Below are positions 6,034 to 12,774 of a stretch of 13,857 nucleotides of DNA, piece after piece. This DNA comes from Patescibacteria group bacterium UBA1400 (GTDB lineage: Bacteria; Patescibacteriota; Microgenomatia; UBA1400). The notes below the pieces were generated by a model. That model was not told the origin of the DNA. It searched no databases and was given only the letters and a program-made list of their open reading frames with translations. Numbering within the stretch: position 1 is the first letter of the stretch; every line of letters begins with the position of its first letter. A program made the position numbers and the translations under genes. Location: assembly GCA_002305125.1 (NCBI GenBank), contig DBQG01000029.1, positions 1-13,857 on the forward strand, written 5' to 3'.

Positions 6034-6633
6034 ATGGCTTTTGATGAGCTCGTAGTATCATTTTTTGTTGACGAAATTGTCGGTGGTTTTTTTGTTTCCG
6101 TACCACCCGGTCATGTAGCCTGCATTTTTGACAGAGGCAGAGGCGTCCTGCCTCAAGTATGGGGCCCTGGCCTGCATATAAAAATACCTTTCTGGCAAAT
6201 AGCCAAACTTTTTAATGCCCAAATTCTTGAATACACCATCATTGAAGGCTTTGACACTTCAAAAAAAGAGGCTTTGGGTGACAAAGTAATCAATGCCACC
6301 TTAAAAGATAATGAACTTATTCAAATAGAGGGCTCCATTTTATTTAAACTTGATAAATCTAAAGCCCCAGAACTATGGGAAAATATCGGCGAAAACTTTG
6401 TTTCCAAAGTGGTAAGACCTGTTTCAAGATCCAGAATAAGATCGGTTCTTTCCGAGGTCAACAGCCAACAGTTAGCAGCCTACCGCACCCAAGTGGAAAA
6501 AAAGATCAAAGATGAACTTAATAGTATTTTTAAAGATAAAGGTTTGGTGTGTGAAGGTTTTCTGCTTTCTGAGGTTAAACTTTTAGGCGATCCTTCAACC
6601 CCAAAAGACGATAAAGTCCTTTTAGAAAAATAA
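6034..6633 (+). CDS. Short SPFH/band-7 (prohibitin-like) protein
   Basis: SPFH proteins form large ring assemblies on membranes and often scaffold or restrain membrane proteases such as FtsH. The 199-residue product has a hydrophobic but interrupted N-terminus (about 5-25), then the characteristic entry VPPGHVACIFDRGRGVLPQ and WGPGLHIKIPFW (about 24-58), the strand pair around QIEGSILFKLD and the helix LSEVNSQQLAAYRTQVEK leading to FLLSEVKL. This matches prohibitin/HflC-type domains. It ends shortly after the SPFH core and lacks the long coiled coil and Ala/Glu tail of flotillins, so it is shorter than typical prohibitin (about 270). The segment 5-25 contains Asp and Glu, so membrane insertion is uncertain. 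It lies 39 bases after the YidC-like gene and faces lon tail to tail, suggesting but not proving a link to membrane protein quality control. Confidence 0.85.
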   Translation: MAFDELVVSFFVDEIVGGFFVSVPPGHVACIFDRGRGVLPQVWGPGLHIKIPFWQIAKLFNAQILEYTIIEGFDTSKKEALGDKVINATLKDNELIQIEGSILFKLDKSKAPELWENIGENFVSKVVRPVSRSRIRSVLSEVNSQQLAAYRTQVEKKIKDELNSIFKDKGLVCEGFLLSEVKLLGDPSTPKDDKVLLEK

Positions 6634-6721
6634 ATCTCTAAACCTACCCTTATGATATCTGCTTGCTGGAAGTCCTGTCCTTGAAAGATTTAAACAATAA
6701 CTTCTTTTTTTAATAAATTAT

Positions 6722-9082
6722 TTACTTTATTAAAGCTGCTTTTAAAGCCTGATCCAAACTGGAAATATAATGGAATTTAAAAGCCTTTTTAATATGCTCT
6801 GGCACTTTAACCAGATCTTTTTTATTGTCTTTTGGTAAAATAATCTCTTTTAAACCGGCCTGATGAGCAGCCACAACTTTCTCTTTAATGCCGCCAATCT
6901 CCAGGGCCCTGCCTCTTAAAGTAATTTCACCGGTCATGCCCACTTCTTTTTTAATCCTTCTTTTAGTTAAAGCTGAAGTTAAAGCAACAGCAATGGCAAT
7001 TCCCGCTGAGGGTCCGTCTTTTTTAACTGCTCCTTCAGGCACATGAACATGAATATCAAGATTTTTAGTAGCATCTTTTTTAATTCCAAGCTTGTTCCAC
7101 TTGCTTCTTACATAAGACAGGGCTGCCCGACAAGACTCTTTCATTACATCTCCCAGATGTCCAGTTAAAATCAGGTTTCCCTTACCGGGCATTAAAGCCA
7201 CCTCAATAAACAAAATTTCTCCTCCTGCCTGAGTCCAGGCAAGACCGGTAGAAACTCCAACTTCATCTTTTTTCTCAGCCAAAGTAGCAGAAAACTTAGG
7301 AGGACCAAGAAAATCAGATAGGTTATTAGTAGTAACCTTAACCTGCTTAACAGAGCTTGAAGAGGCAATCTTCCTGGCCGCTTTTCTCATAATTTTGGCA
7401 ATCTCCCTTTCTAAATTCCTTACCCCCGCTTCCCGGGTATAACGCTGTACAATCCGCTGTAAAACTGTAGGAGAAATATTTATCTGATTAATTTTAAGAC
7501 CATTTGCCTGCAAAGTCTTTTTAAGCAGAAACTTTTTGGCAATTCTAACCTTTTCATCATAGGTATAACCTGAGTAGCGGATAATTTCCAACCTGTCTCT
7601 TAAAGCCGGAGGAATAGTTTCCAAAATGTTGGCCGTAGTAATAAACATAACTTCAGAAAGATCAAAAGGAACTTCTAAATAGTGATCAGTAAACTCATTG
7701 TTTTGCTCAGGATCCAAAGTTTCAAGTAGGGCAGATGAGGGGTCTCCCCGAAAATCAGTTCCCACCTTATCAATCTCGTCCAGCATAAAAACAGGGTTTT
7801 TAGTTCCGCCATTTTTAATTCCCTGAATAATCCTTCCTGGTAAAGCTCCAACATAAGTTCTTCTGTGTCCTCTTATTTCTGCCTCATCTCTTATGCCTCC
7901 CAAACTCATTCTGACAAACTCCCTGCCCAAGGCTTTGGCAATTGATTTGCCCATGGAGGTTTTACCTACACCTGGAGGTCCGACAAAACAAAGAATAGTG
8001 GGAACACTGCGGTCCTCCTTACTTTTACTATCCTCCTTAAGCTTCATTACCGCCAAGTATTCAAGCACCCGCTCTTTAACTTCCTGAAGTCCATAATGAT
8101 CCTGTTCCAACACTTTTTCGGCTGTTTTTAAAGACACATTGTTTTTGCTTCTTTTCTTCCAGGGAACATCAATCAACCAATCAAGATAAGTCCTGATATA
8201 ACCGACTTCAGGATTATAACTATTCATTTTCATAAGTCTGTCCAGCTCTTTTAATGCCTTTTTTTCTACTTTTTTAGGCATATTGGCCAACTTTATCTTT
8301 TTTCTATACTCTAAAGACTCTTTATCTTCTTCTTTACCTCCAAGTTCTTTTTGAATCGTTTTCATTCTCTCTCTCAACACTGCTTCTCTCATGGATTTAT
8401 CAAATTTTTTCTGCGTTTTGCTGTTAATGGAATGCTCAATTTCTAAAACCTTAAGCTCTTGAGAAAGATGCTCGCTTACCCTTTCAAGTCTGGCCTTAAC
8501 GTCAACAATTTCCAGCAGTTTCTGTTTATCTGCAGTGGGAATCTGTAATACATTGGCCACCTGATCTGCCAGCTCAGCTGGAGTTGCCTCAGACATTAAC
8601 TTCATAAAAACTAAAAATTCAATTGATTTACCCAGGTTCACTGCTTTTTTAAGCTGATTGGTAATATAACGCACCAAGGCTTTTATTTCACTGGGGTCAT
8701 TATTAATGTAATCTTTAATTTCCGAAGTTTTAACCATTAAAAAGGGCTTAGAAGCTTTAAGTTCATCAAGACTTACCCTGGCAATACCTTTAACCAAAGC
8801 GTCAGCTTCACCATTATTTTTCAAAAGTCTTTGAATCGTGCATAGGGTTCCCACCCTATAAAGATCAGAAAACTTGGGACTTTTAACATTGGAGTCTTTT
8901 TGGGCGGTTAGACAAATAAGCCTGTTTGTTTTATAAGCAGCATCAACGGCTGCCACTGATTTGGCACGACCAAAACTTAAAACTGATTCGGTGTTGGGAA
9001 ATACCAACCCCCTTCTTAAAGGAATTAAAGGAACTGTTTGTAAACTGTTGTTTTTATCTTGTGGTTTTAATAATATAGCCAT
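6722..9082 (-). CDS. lon: ATP-dependent Lon protease
   Basis: Lon degrades misfolded and some regulatory proteins in the cytoplasm. The 786-residue product has the full LonA layout. The N-terminal substrate-binding domain (about 15-210) starts TVPLIPLRRGLVFPN. A long helical region follows, including the conserved REQMKTI-like stretch (here RERMKTIQKELG). The AAA+ module has Walker A GPPGVGKT at 368-375 and Walker B FMLDEIDK near 430. The C-terminal protease domain carries the Ser-Lys dyad: S692 in KKDGPSAG and K733 in EIGGIKEK. The ATG at 9082 is supported by AAGAGG five to six bases upstream. The gene stands alone with its own promoter, overlapped by a CIRCE-like inverted repeat, so heat-shock control is likely. 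It has no visible intrinsic terminator and is convergent with the SPFH gene. Confidence 0.98.
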   Translation of the reverse strand: MAILLKPQDKNNSLQTVPLIPLRRGLVFPNTESVLSFGRAKSVAAVDAAYKTNRLICLTAQKDSNVKSPKFSDLYRVGTLCTIQRLLKNNGEADALVKGIARVSLDELKASKPFLMVKTSEIKDYINNDPSEIKALVRYITNQLKKAVNLGKSIEFLVFMKLMSEATPAELADQVANVLQIPTADKQKLLEIVDVKARLERVSEHLSQELKVLEIEHSINSKTQKKFDKSMREAVLRERMKTIQKELGGKEEDKESLEYRKKIKLANMPKKVEKKALKELDRLMKMNSYNPEVGYIRTYLDWLIDVPWKKRSKNNVSLKTAEKVLEQDHYGLQEVKERVLEYLAVMKLKEDSKSKEDRSVPTILCFVGPPGVGKTSMGKSIAKALGREFVRMSLGGIRDEAEIRGHRRTYVGALPGRIIQGIKNGGTKNPVFMLDEIDKVGTDFRGDPSSALLETLDPEQNNEFTDHYLEVPFDLSEVMFITTANILETIPPALRDRLEIIRYSGYTYDEKVRIAKKFLLKKTLQANGLKINQINISPTVLQRIVQRYTREAGVRNLEREIAKIMRKAARKIASSSSVKQVKVTTNNLSDFLGPPKFSATLAEKKDEVGVSTGLAWTQAGGEILFIEVALMPGKGNLILTGHLGDVMKESCRAALSYVRSKWNKLGIKKDATKNLDIHVHVPEGAVKKDGPSAGIAIAVALTSALTKRRIKKEVGMTGEITLRGRALEIGGIKEKVVAAHQAGLKEIILPKDNKKDLVKVPEHIKKAFKFHYISSLDQALKAALIK

Positions 9083-9095
9083 AATTACCTCTTGA

Positions 9096-9122
9096 TTAGC
9101 AGTCTAACATAGACTCTGCTAA
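9096..9122 (-). promoter_or_regulatory. CIRCE-like inverted repeat (possible HrcA operator) at lon
   Basis: The outer arms TTAGCA (9096-9101) and TGCTAA (9117-9122) are the outer six bases of each half of CIRCE, and the total span is 27 bases, exactly the CIRCE length (nine, nine, nine). The inner three bases differ from the consensus CTC/GAG. A second inverted pair, AGTCTA and TAGACT, fills much of the middle. The site covers the spacer and -10 element of the lon promoter. Confidence 0.6.
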
Positions 9123-9129
9123 TTGTCAA
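9101..9129 (-). promoter_or_regulatory. lon promoter
   Basis: TTGACA (9129-9124), a 17-base spacer and TAGACT (9106-9101). Transcription should start near 9095, leaving a leader of about 12 bases that consists mainly of the Shine-Dalgarno sequence AAGAGG (9093-9088). The -35 element abuts the end of the L,D-transpeptidase gene. Confidence 0.82.
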
Positions 9130-9834
9130 CTAATCTAAAGGGGTCTGTCCATGAACTACAACTCTGGTACCTAACTGATCCTTGCTAGGTCTTTTTATTG
9201 ACTCTTCCGGCCCAATTTGAGGTGATGTCCAGTAAAAAATCTTGCAAGCAGCTTCTTCATCCATATTAACACATCCGTGACTCATAGGATGACCAAAATT
9301 ATCATGCCACCATGCTCCATGAATACCAAAACCTTTATTAAAATATTGGGTACAAGGTACATTAGTAAGATTATAATAGTGATTACCCTCTCCGCCGGTC
9401 ATTTTGGCATATCTTAACTTAATCCAAATACGGTATGTTCCCACCGGCGTTGCTGCTCCCCACTGTCTTTTCCCGGTTGAAACAGGAAACTCATAAACAA
9501 GCCTGCTACCCTGCCAGGCTTTAAGTTTCTGCTGACTTAAATCCACCTCAATCCATTTACTATCATCAGCCACAGTTAAATCTCCTAAAACATTAGCCTG
9601 CTCCCAAGCATAAACTATTGGATTGACCAAAGGAGAAATCGGCTTGCCAATAAAATAGCTTTTAGCAGGCTTTAGATCAAACTCTCCGTCAGTTATAATC
9701 GCTTCCAGGTCAGCAGTTTGCACCAAGGAGTAGTCTTTAAAACTAAGGTTTAAAACAAAAAACCCTGTTAAAAATAAAGCCAACGGGGCTAAAAAGAAAA
9801 AGAGGTTTTTTTTACCGAAAAATCCTTGTTTCAT
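9130..9834 (-). CDS. YkuD-type L,D-transpeptidase, membrane-anchored
   Basis: L,D-transpeptidases form 3-3 cross-links in peptidoglycan or attach proteins to it, acting outside the membrane. The 234-residue product has a Lys/Phe-rich start and a hydrophobic segment (about 11-31) serving as signal anchor. A linker follows, then the YkuD domain from about 94: WIEVDLSQQKLKAW, FPVSTGKRQWGAATPVGTY, H172 in GIHGAWWH and the catalytic signature SHGCVNM with C188. The arrangement HGxxW ... SHGCVNM is canonical. I chose ATG at 9834 (MKQGFFGKK) over a TTG two codons upstream; neither has a good Shine-Dalgarno sequence. It lies 25 bases after dtd and probably shares its transcript with the isomerase gene. 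It implies a peptidoglycan wall with stem peptides suited to L,D-linkage. Confidence 0.93.
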   Translation of the reverse strand: MKQGFFGKKNLFFFLAPLALFLTGFFVLNLSFKDYSLVQTADLEAIITDGEFDLKPAKSYFIGKPISPLVNPIVYAWEQANVLGDLTVADDSKWIEVDLSQQKLKAWQGSRLVYEFPVSTGKRQWGAATPVGTYRIWIKLRYAKMTGGEGNHYYNLTNVPCTQYFNKGFGIHGAWWHDNFGHPMSHGCVNMDEEAACKIFYWTSPQIGPEESIKRPSKDQLGTRVVVHGQTPLD

Positions 9835-9859
9835 AAACAAAGTTTAACACAAACTAAAG

Positions 9860-10297
9860 CTAACTTTCCAAGATAATGGTAACCGGACCATCATTGCTTA
9901 ACTCAACCTGCATAAAGGCTTGAAAAACTCCCTGTTCAACTTTAATACCCAAACTCTCCACCTCTTTAATAAAAAGGTTGTAAAAATCCTTTGCTTTAAC
10001 AGGATCAGCGGCATTAATAAAACTTGGCCTGTTCCCTTTTTTTGTATCTGCATATAAAGTAAACTGAGAAACAACAAGCATTTGTCCGGAAACATTCTGT
10101 AAAGAGTTGTTCATTTTCCCTTCCTTATCTGCCATAACCCTTAAACCGACAATTTTTTTAGCCAGCTGTTTTACCTTTTCAGCTTCATCATTTTTACCAA
10201 CTCCCAGTAGAACCAGAAAACCAGGACCGATTTTAGCAACCTGCCTGCTTTTAATTAAAACTCTTGCCTGGGAAACCCGCTGAACAACTGCTCTCAT
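9860..10297 (-). CDS. dtd: D-aminoacyl-tRNA deacylase (DTD)
   Basis: DTD removes D-amino acids and glycine mischarged on tRNA, protecting translation. The 145-residue product matches the family end to end: MRAVVQRVSQARV at the N-terminus, GFLVLLGVGKNDE, LRVMADKEGKMNNSL, the active-site motif SQFTLYADTKKGNRPSF and the C-terminal NDGPVTI carrying the Gly-cisPro pair that rejects L-amino acids. The final residues LSNDGPVTIILES fit the usual end. The ATG at 10297 directly follows the TAA of the isomerase gene with no base between, so translation is almost certainly coupled. The downstream neighbour is the L,D-transpeptidase, a loose functional echo because both relate to D-amino acids, though the grouping may be coincidental. 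Confidence 0.96.
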   Translation of the reverse strand: MRAVVQRVSQARVLIKSRQVAKIGPGFLVLLGVGKNDEAEKVKQLAKKIVGLRVMADKEGKMNNSLQNVSGQMLVVSQFTLYADTKKGNRPSFINAADPVKAKDFYNLFIKEVESLGIKVEQGVFQAFMQVELSNDGPVTIILES

Positions 10298-10948
10298 TTA
10301 AAAAGCCTTAACAAGACTTTCCAGCACCTGCTTTGGATCAGAAGCTTTAACAAAACCAGAGGCCAAAGCCACTCCTTTAGTGCCTAAATTAAGACTTTCT
10401 TTAATATCCTGAGCTGTTTTAATCCCCGCACCCACCAAAGGAACTGACTCAATACTTTGACTAAAGGTTTTTATTAAATTGCACATTTTTTTAACCTTAA
10501 CCATGGCCACGTCTCCAGAAACCATGCTGGGTTCTTCCAAGGCAATATAATCAGGACTAAATTTATCCACTGCCTTGGCCTGAACTAAATCTTTAACAAA
10601 AACCAAAACTTTAAGATGCTGCTGTTTGGCCAAGTCTACAGCTTTTTCCAAACTTAGCAGATCTTGATAATAATGCTCTGAATGGTTTAAAAATACACCC
10701 TTGGCTCCAGCTTGCTTAACTGAAAAAGCAGTGGTAAAACCAGTGCTCCTGTCCGGCTGAACCGGATCAATATGCTGAGCAAAAACAGGAATATTAATTT
10801 GAGAAGAAAATAAACGGATATCAGCTACCTGAGCACCGATAATAACTTCAACTTCATGTTTTAAAGCTGTAGCCTCGCAAATTTTGGCTAATTTTAAACC
10901 TGAGCTTCCGGTGGCTTGTTTATATGTTTTAAAATTAATAACCAGCAT
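10298..10948 (-). CDS. tpiA: Triosephosphate isomerase, archaeal-type
   Basis: The enzyme interconverts dihydroxyacetone phosphate and glyceraldehyde 3-phosphate in glycolysis. At 216 residues it is well below the roughly 250 of ordinary bacterial TIM and matches the compact archaeal form. Catalytic residues are in place: N5 and K7 in NFKTY, H89 in LNHSEH and E138 in IALEEPSMVSG. The phosphate-binding loops are GAGI (about 172-175) and ALASGFVKASDP near 195-206, the archaeal style. The ALEEPSMVSG segment deviates from the more common VEPPELIG form. The start at 10948 is the first ATG and gives the family N-terminus; there is no Shine-Dalgarno sequence. It leads dtd and the L,D-transpeptidase gene, with its own probable promoter 89 bases after the HAD gene. 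Confidence 0.93.
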   Translation of the reverse strand: MLVINFKTYKQATGSSGLKLAKICEATALKHEVEVIIGAQVADIRLFSSQINIPVFAQHIDPVQPDRSTGFTTAFSVKQAGAKGVFLNHSEHYYQDLLSLEKAVDLAKQQHLKVLVFVKDLVQAKAVDKFSPDYIALEEPSMVSGDVAMVKVKKMCNLIKTFSQSIESVPLVGAGIKTAQDIKESLNLGTKGVALASGFVKASDPKQVLESLVKAF

Positions 10949-10976
10949 ATTTAAAAAGAAAAAATAAAGTTAAAAC

Positions 10977-11006
10977 ATTTTACTAAATTTTTTCTTTTAT
11001 TACCAA
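10977..11006 (-). promoter_or_regulatory. Probable promoter of the isomerase-dtd-transpeptidase run
   Basis: TTGGTA (11006-11001), an 18-base spacer and TAAAAT (10982-10977), giving a leader of roughly 20 bases without a Shine-Dalgarno sequence. The gap from the HAD gene shows no clear terminator, so read-through from the TPP-controlled genes is possible. Confidence 0.5.
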
Positions 11007-11037
11007 TTAATTTAGCAGCTTTTTAAAACTTTAACTT

Positions 11038-11652
11038 TTAAACTTTAATCTCCAAGTACTTTTTAATCATTTGTCTAAAAAAACCAAAGTTTTTAAAAGT
11101 TTCCGCTTTGAAGCCAAGCTTTAAAGCTGCCTGGGTATTTTTATCCTGATCATCCCAGTATAAAATTTGTTCTGCCCTGTATCCAATAGCTTTCTGAAGT
11201 TTTTGAAAAAACATCACGTCTGGTTTTTTATAACCCAGCTGACAGGATCCAAAAATTCCGTTAAATAAACCCTGAAGTCCCATCTCTTTTTTTAAGTAAG
11301 AAAGCCTGTATTTTTCCTGATTAGTGGCAATATAACAGCCAATATTTCGCTGCTGCAGTTTTTTAACTGCTGTTAAAAGCTTTTTATCCAGCTTGCTCTC
11401 TTTTAAAAACCAATATGCCAGAAAAGCATCAACGCCTTTTTTCCAACTCCATTTTTTAAGCCAAACAGGTAAGATTTTTTTCAAATCCTTTTTACCCACT
11501 AAACAACACTGAAAATCAGTCATAAAAAAGGGTTCAATTACAAGCATGGGAAGATTATATTCCTGAGAAAAATAATGACTAAATCTTCTGCCTGGAACAA
11601 GCATACCGGTAACATCAAAAACAACCGCTTTTATTTTAGTTAATTTTCTCAT
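11038..11652 (-). CDS. HAD-superfamily hydrolase-like protein with Thr at Asp+2
   Basis: The 204-residue product has all four HAD motif positions in order: motif I VVFDVTG with nucleophile D13, motif II T109 in YIATNQ, motif III K141/K142 in GYKKPDV and motif IV D166-D167 in YWDDQDKN. An alpha-helical C1-type cap (about 20-95) lies between motifs I and II, rich in Trp, Phe and Lys. The residue two after the nucleophile, usually the acid-base Asp of phosphatases, is Thr (T15), as in P-type ATPases (DKTG). This should slow ordinary phosphomonoester hydrolysis, so it may be a transferase, a slow phosphatase or act on another bond. The family includes sugar-phosphate and pyrimidine-phosphate phosphatases. 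It is the third gene after the TPP riboswitch, ten bases behind the second Nudix gene, so its substrate may be a thiamine-related phosphate. No Shine-Dalgarno sequence is seen. Confidence 0.87.
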   Translation of the reverse strand: MRKLTKIKAVVFDVTGMLVPGRRFSHYFSQEYNLPMLVIEPFFMTDFQCCLVGKKDLKKILPVWLKKWSWKKGVDAFLAYWFLKESKLDKKLLTAVKKLQQRNIGCYIATNQEKYRLSYLKKEMGLQGLFNGIFGSCQLGYKKPDVMFFQKLQKAIGYRAEQILYWDDQDKNTQAALKLGFKAETFKNFGFFRQMIKKYLEIKV

Positions 11653-11662
11653 GTTTTAACTA

Positions 11663-12097
11663 TTATTCAGTTTTAAAAAGCTTTTTATAAGCATTTAAAT
11701 CCATAGTTGTAATCAGGGAAAGAGGTTTGGGCAGACTGGTTAAAGAAAACCAGCCAATGGCTTCATGCTTATCCGGTTCCATTATTCTGGGAATCTGTCC
11801 TTTTTTAAACTCACAAATAAACGAAGTTGCCAACCAATGCTGCTTTTCTTCAAGCAGCATCTCTTCAACCGTATGCAGCATGCTTTTAATTTTAATCTCC
11901 ACCCCAAACTCTTCTTTTATCTCTCTTTTAATGGCTGCCTGTCTTGTCTCCCAAAAATTTACAGCACCGCCAGGAGCTTCCCAACAACCCCTGGCATTTC
12001 TGGCCTTCTGACTCCTTTTATTTAAAAATATTTCGCCTTTACTATTAAAAATTAAAGCTCCTACAGAAACACCTATGAAATCAATCCCTTTTTGCAT
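11663..12097 (-). CDS. Nudix hydrolase, second gene of the TPP-controlled run
   Basis: The 144-residue product has a perfect Nudix box: G44, E50, R58-E59, E62-E63, G65 in GAVNFWETRQAAIKREI and KEEFGV. The opening VSVGALIFNSKGEIFLNKRSQ and the segment RGCWEAPGG match MutT/ADP-ribose-type Nudix proteins; the sequence up to LDxN-like end is of normal length. Specificity residues cannot be assigned. It begins 20 bases after the preceding Nudix-like gene and ends ten bases before the HAD gene, so the three are one transcript with TPP control. In E. coli a Nudix enzyme (NudJ/YmfB) and a HAD enzyme (Cof) hydrolyse thiamine and pyrimidine diphosphates, which makes a thiamine-related substrate reasonable here; this is inference from context. 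There is no Shine-Dalgarno sequence at the ATG. Confidence 0.92.
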   Translation of the reverse strand: MQKGIDFIGVSVGALIFNSKGEIFLNKRSQKARNARGCWEAPGGAVNFWETRQAAIKREIKEEFGVEIKIKSMLHTVEEMLLEEKQHWLATSFICEFKKGQIPRIMEPDKHEAIGWFSLTSLPKPLSLITTMDLNAYKKLFKTE

Positions 12098-12117
12098 ATT
12101 AAAATTTTAACACAAAA

Positions 12118-12654
12118 TTATTCCACAGGGTTTAAGCAGTCCTGATGTTTATAAAAAGAAACTAAGGGAAAAACATCTTTCTCCACCTCTCCTCTTTGCC
12201 ACATTTGCCTAAGCTCTTCAAAAAAAACCCATTTGTAACCGCTGATTTCCCCTGGATCAGAAGGATAAAAATCCGCTTCCTTTTCTTCTCCTTCATAAAC
12301 AACCAGAGCTGAATGGCGCGTATAAACATTCTCAGGATCACCGTTGCAGGCAAGGATATCTTTTTTATAAGTTCCTATTACCAATCTAAAGTTTTTAATA
12401 TCTCCGCTAACCTCCTCAAGCAAACCGGCAGTCAAAACCTCAAACAAACTATTATCCTCAGGGCTGCAGGTTTCGGTTACAATACTCCACTGTCCCCGCT
12501 TTCTTTCATGTTTTGGACTGCTGTGATTTTCCTGAACTAAAAGAACTCTCCCCCTAAGGTCTCTTATCACTAAAGCCAAACAAGCCTCAACATCAACAGG
12601 CTCTTTTAACTCCTGTCCTACTTCTTCTCTTATTATGTGTCTTAATTTTTCCAT
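12118..12654 (-). CDS. Nudix-fold protein with degenerate Nudix box, directly under TPP riboswitch
   Basis: The 178-residue product follows the Nudix fold: strand ACLALVIRDLRGRVLLVQE (about 24-42), then KRGQWSI (52-58), then the box region, and later HSALVVYEGE and DPGEISGYKWVFFEELRQM. The box itself is altered. Where GG-x5-E is expected the protein has ETCSPEDNS (61-69), and where REUxEExGU is expected it has AGLLEEVSGD (76-85). E80-E81 remain but the Arg-Glu pair is Ala-Gly and the Gly after EE is Ser. Metal binding may therefore be weakened or rebuilt (E61, E66 and D67 are nearby), and the protein may bind rather than hydrolyse. The ATG at 12654 directly follows the T-run of the riboswitch terminator. 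A GGGGG within that terminator, 13 bases upstream, is the only Shine-Dalgarno candidate. It leads the three-gene TPP-controlled run. Confidence 0.85.
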   Translation of the reverse strand: MEKLRHIIREEVGQELKEPVDVEACLALVIRDLRGRVLLVQENHSSPKHERKRGQWSIVTETCSPEDNSLFEVLTAGLLEEVSGDIKNFRLVIGTYKKDILACNGDPENVYTRHSALVVYEGEEKEADFYPSDPGEISGYKWVFFEELRQMWQRGEVEKDVFPLVSFYKHQDCLNPVE

Positions 12655-12684
12655 AAAAAAACTGCTTCCCCCAAAGGAAAACAG
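12655..12684 (-). terminator. TPP riboswitch intrinsic terminator
   Basis: CTGTTTTCC (12684-12676) pairs with GGGAAGCAG (12670-12662) over a five-base loop, nine pairs including two G-T, and is followed by seven T (12661-12655) ending at the ATG. Without TPP the 5' arm can instead pair with GGGAAACAG of the aptamer. Confidence 0.9.
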
Positions 12685-12768
12685 TTAGCTTTCTGTTTCC
12701 CTTCGCCGGTATTAACCAGATCAGGTTCTATGGGTGTAATCTCAGCTTTTTAAAGCACCCCAAACAGT
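12655..12768 (-). promoter_or_regulatory. TPP (THI-box) riboswitch
   Basis: The minus strand has all conserved TPP aptamer blocks: GGGGTGC (12761-12755), GCTGAGA, ACCC, AACCTGATCTGG, TAATACCGGCG and AGGGAA, with only small deviations from consensus. P1 is CTGTTT (12767-12762) with AAACAG (12698-12693). The same AAACAG can pair with the downstream CTGTTT of the terminator hairpin, so the two states exclude each other: TPP bound stabilises P1 and frees the terminator (off); without TPP an antiterminator forms (on). This is the classical thiamine-repression design. The controlled genes are Nudix-like, Nudix and HAD. Confidence 0.96.
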
Positions 12769-12774
12769 TTATAC

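Noticed and set aside
6634..6721. Possible bidirectional terminator between the SPFH gene and lon
   Set aside because: There is a T-run near 6705-6713 but no stable stem next to it; AAATCT/AGATTT is too distant.
7893..8087. Plus-strand open frame opposite the Lon ATPase domain
   Set aside because: It is the antisense of conserved Walker A coding sequence and has no start signal.
9835..9840. TTG start two codons upstream for the L,D-transpeptidase
   Set aside because: The ATG at 9834 gives the usual basic start before the hydrophobic segment, and no ribosome site favours the TTG.
11727..12540. Plus-strand open frames opposite the two TPP-controlled Nudix genes
   Set aside because: Both genes have convincing protein matches on the minus strand; the opposite frames are low-complexity shadows.
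12769..12774. TATAAA just upstream of the TPP aptamer as a -10 element
   Set aside because: A start from it would fall inside or after the 5' arm of P1; TTGATT-17-TAAGAT gives a start exactly before P1.
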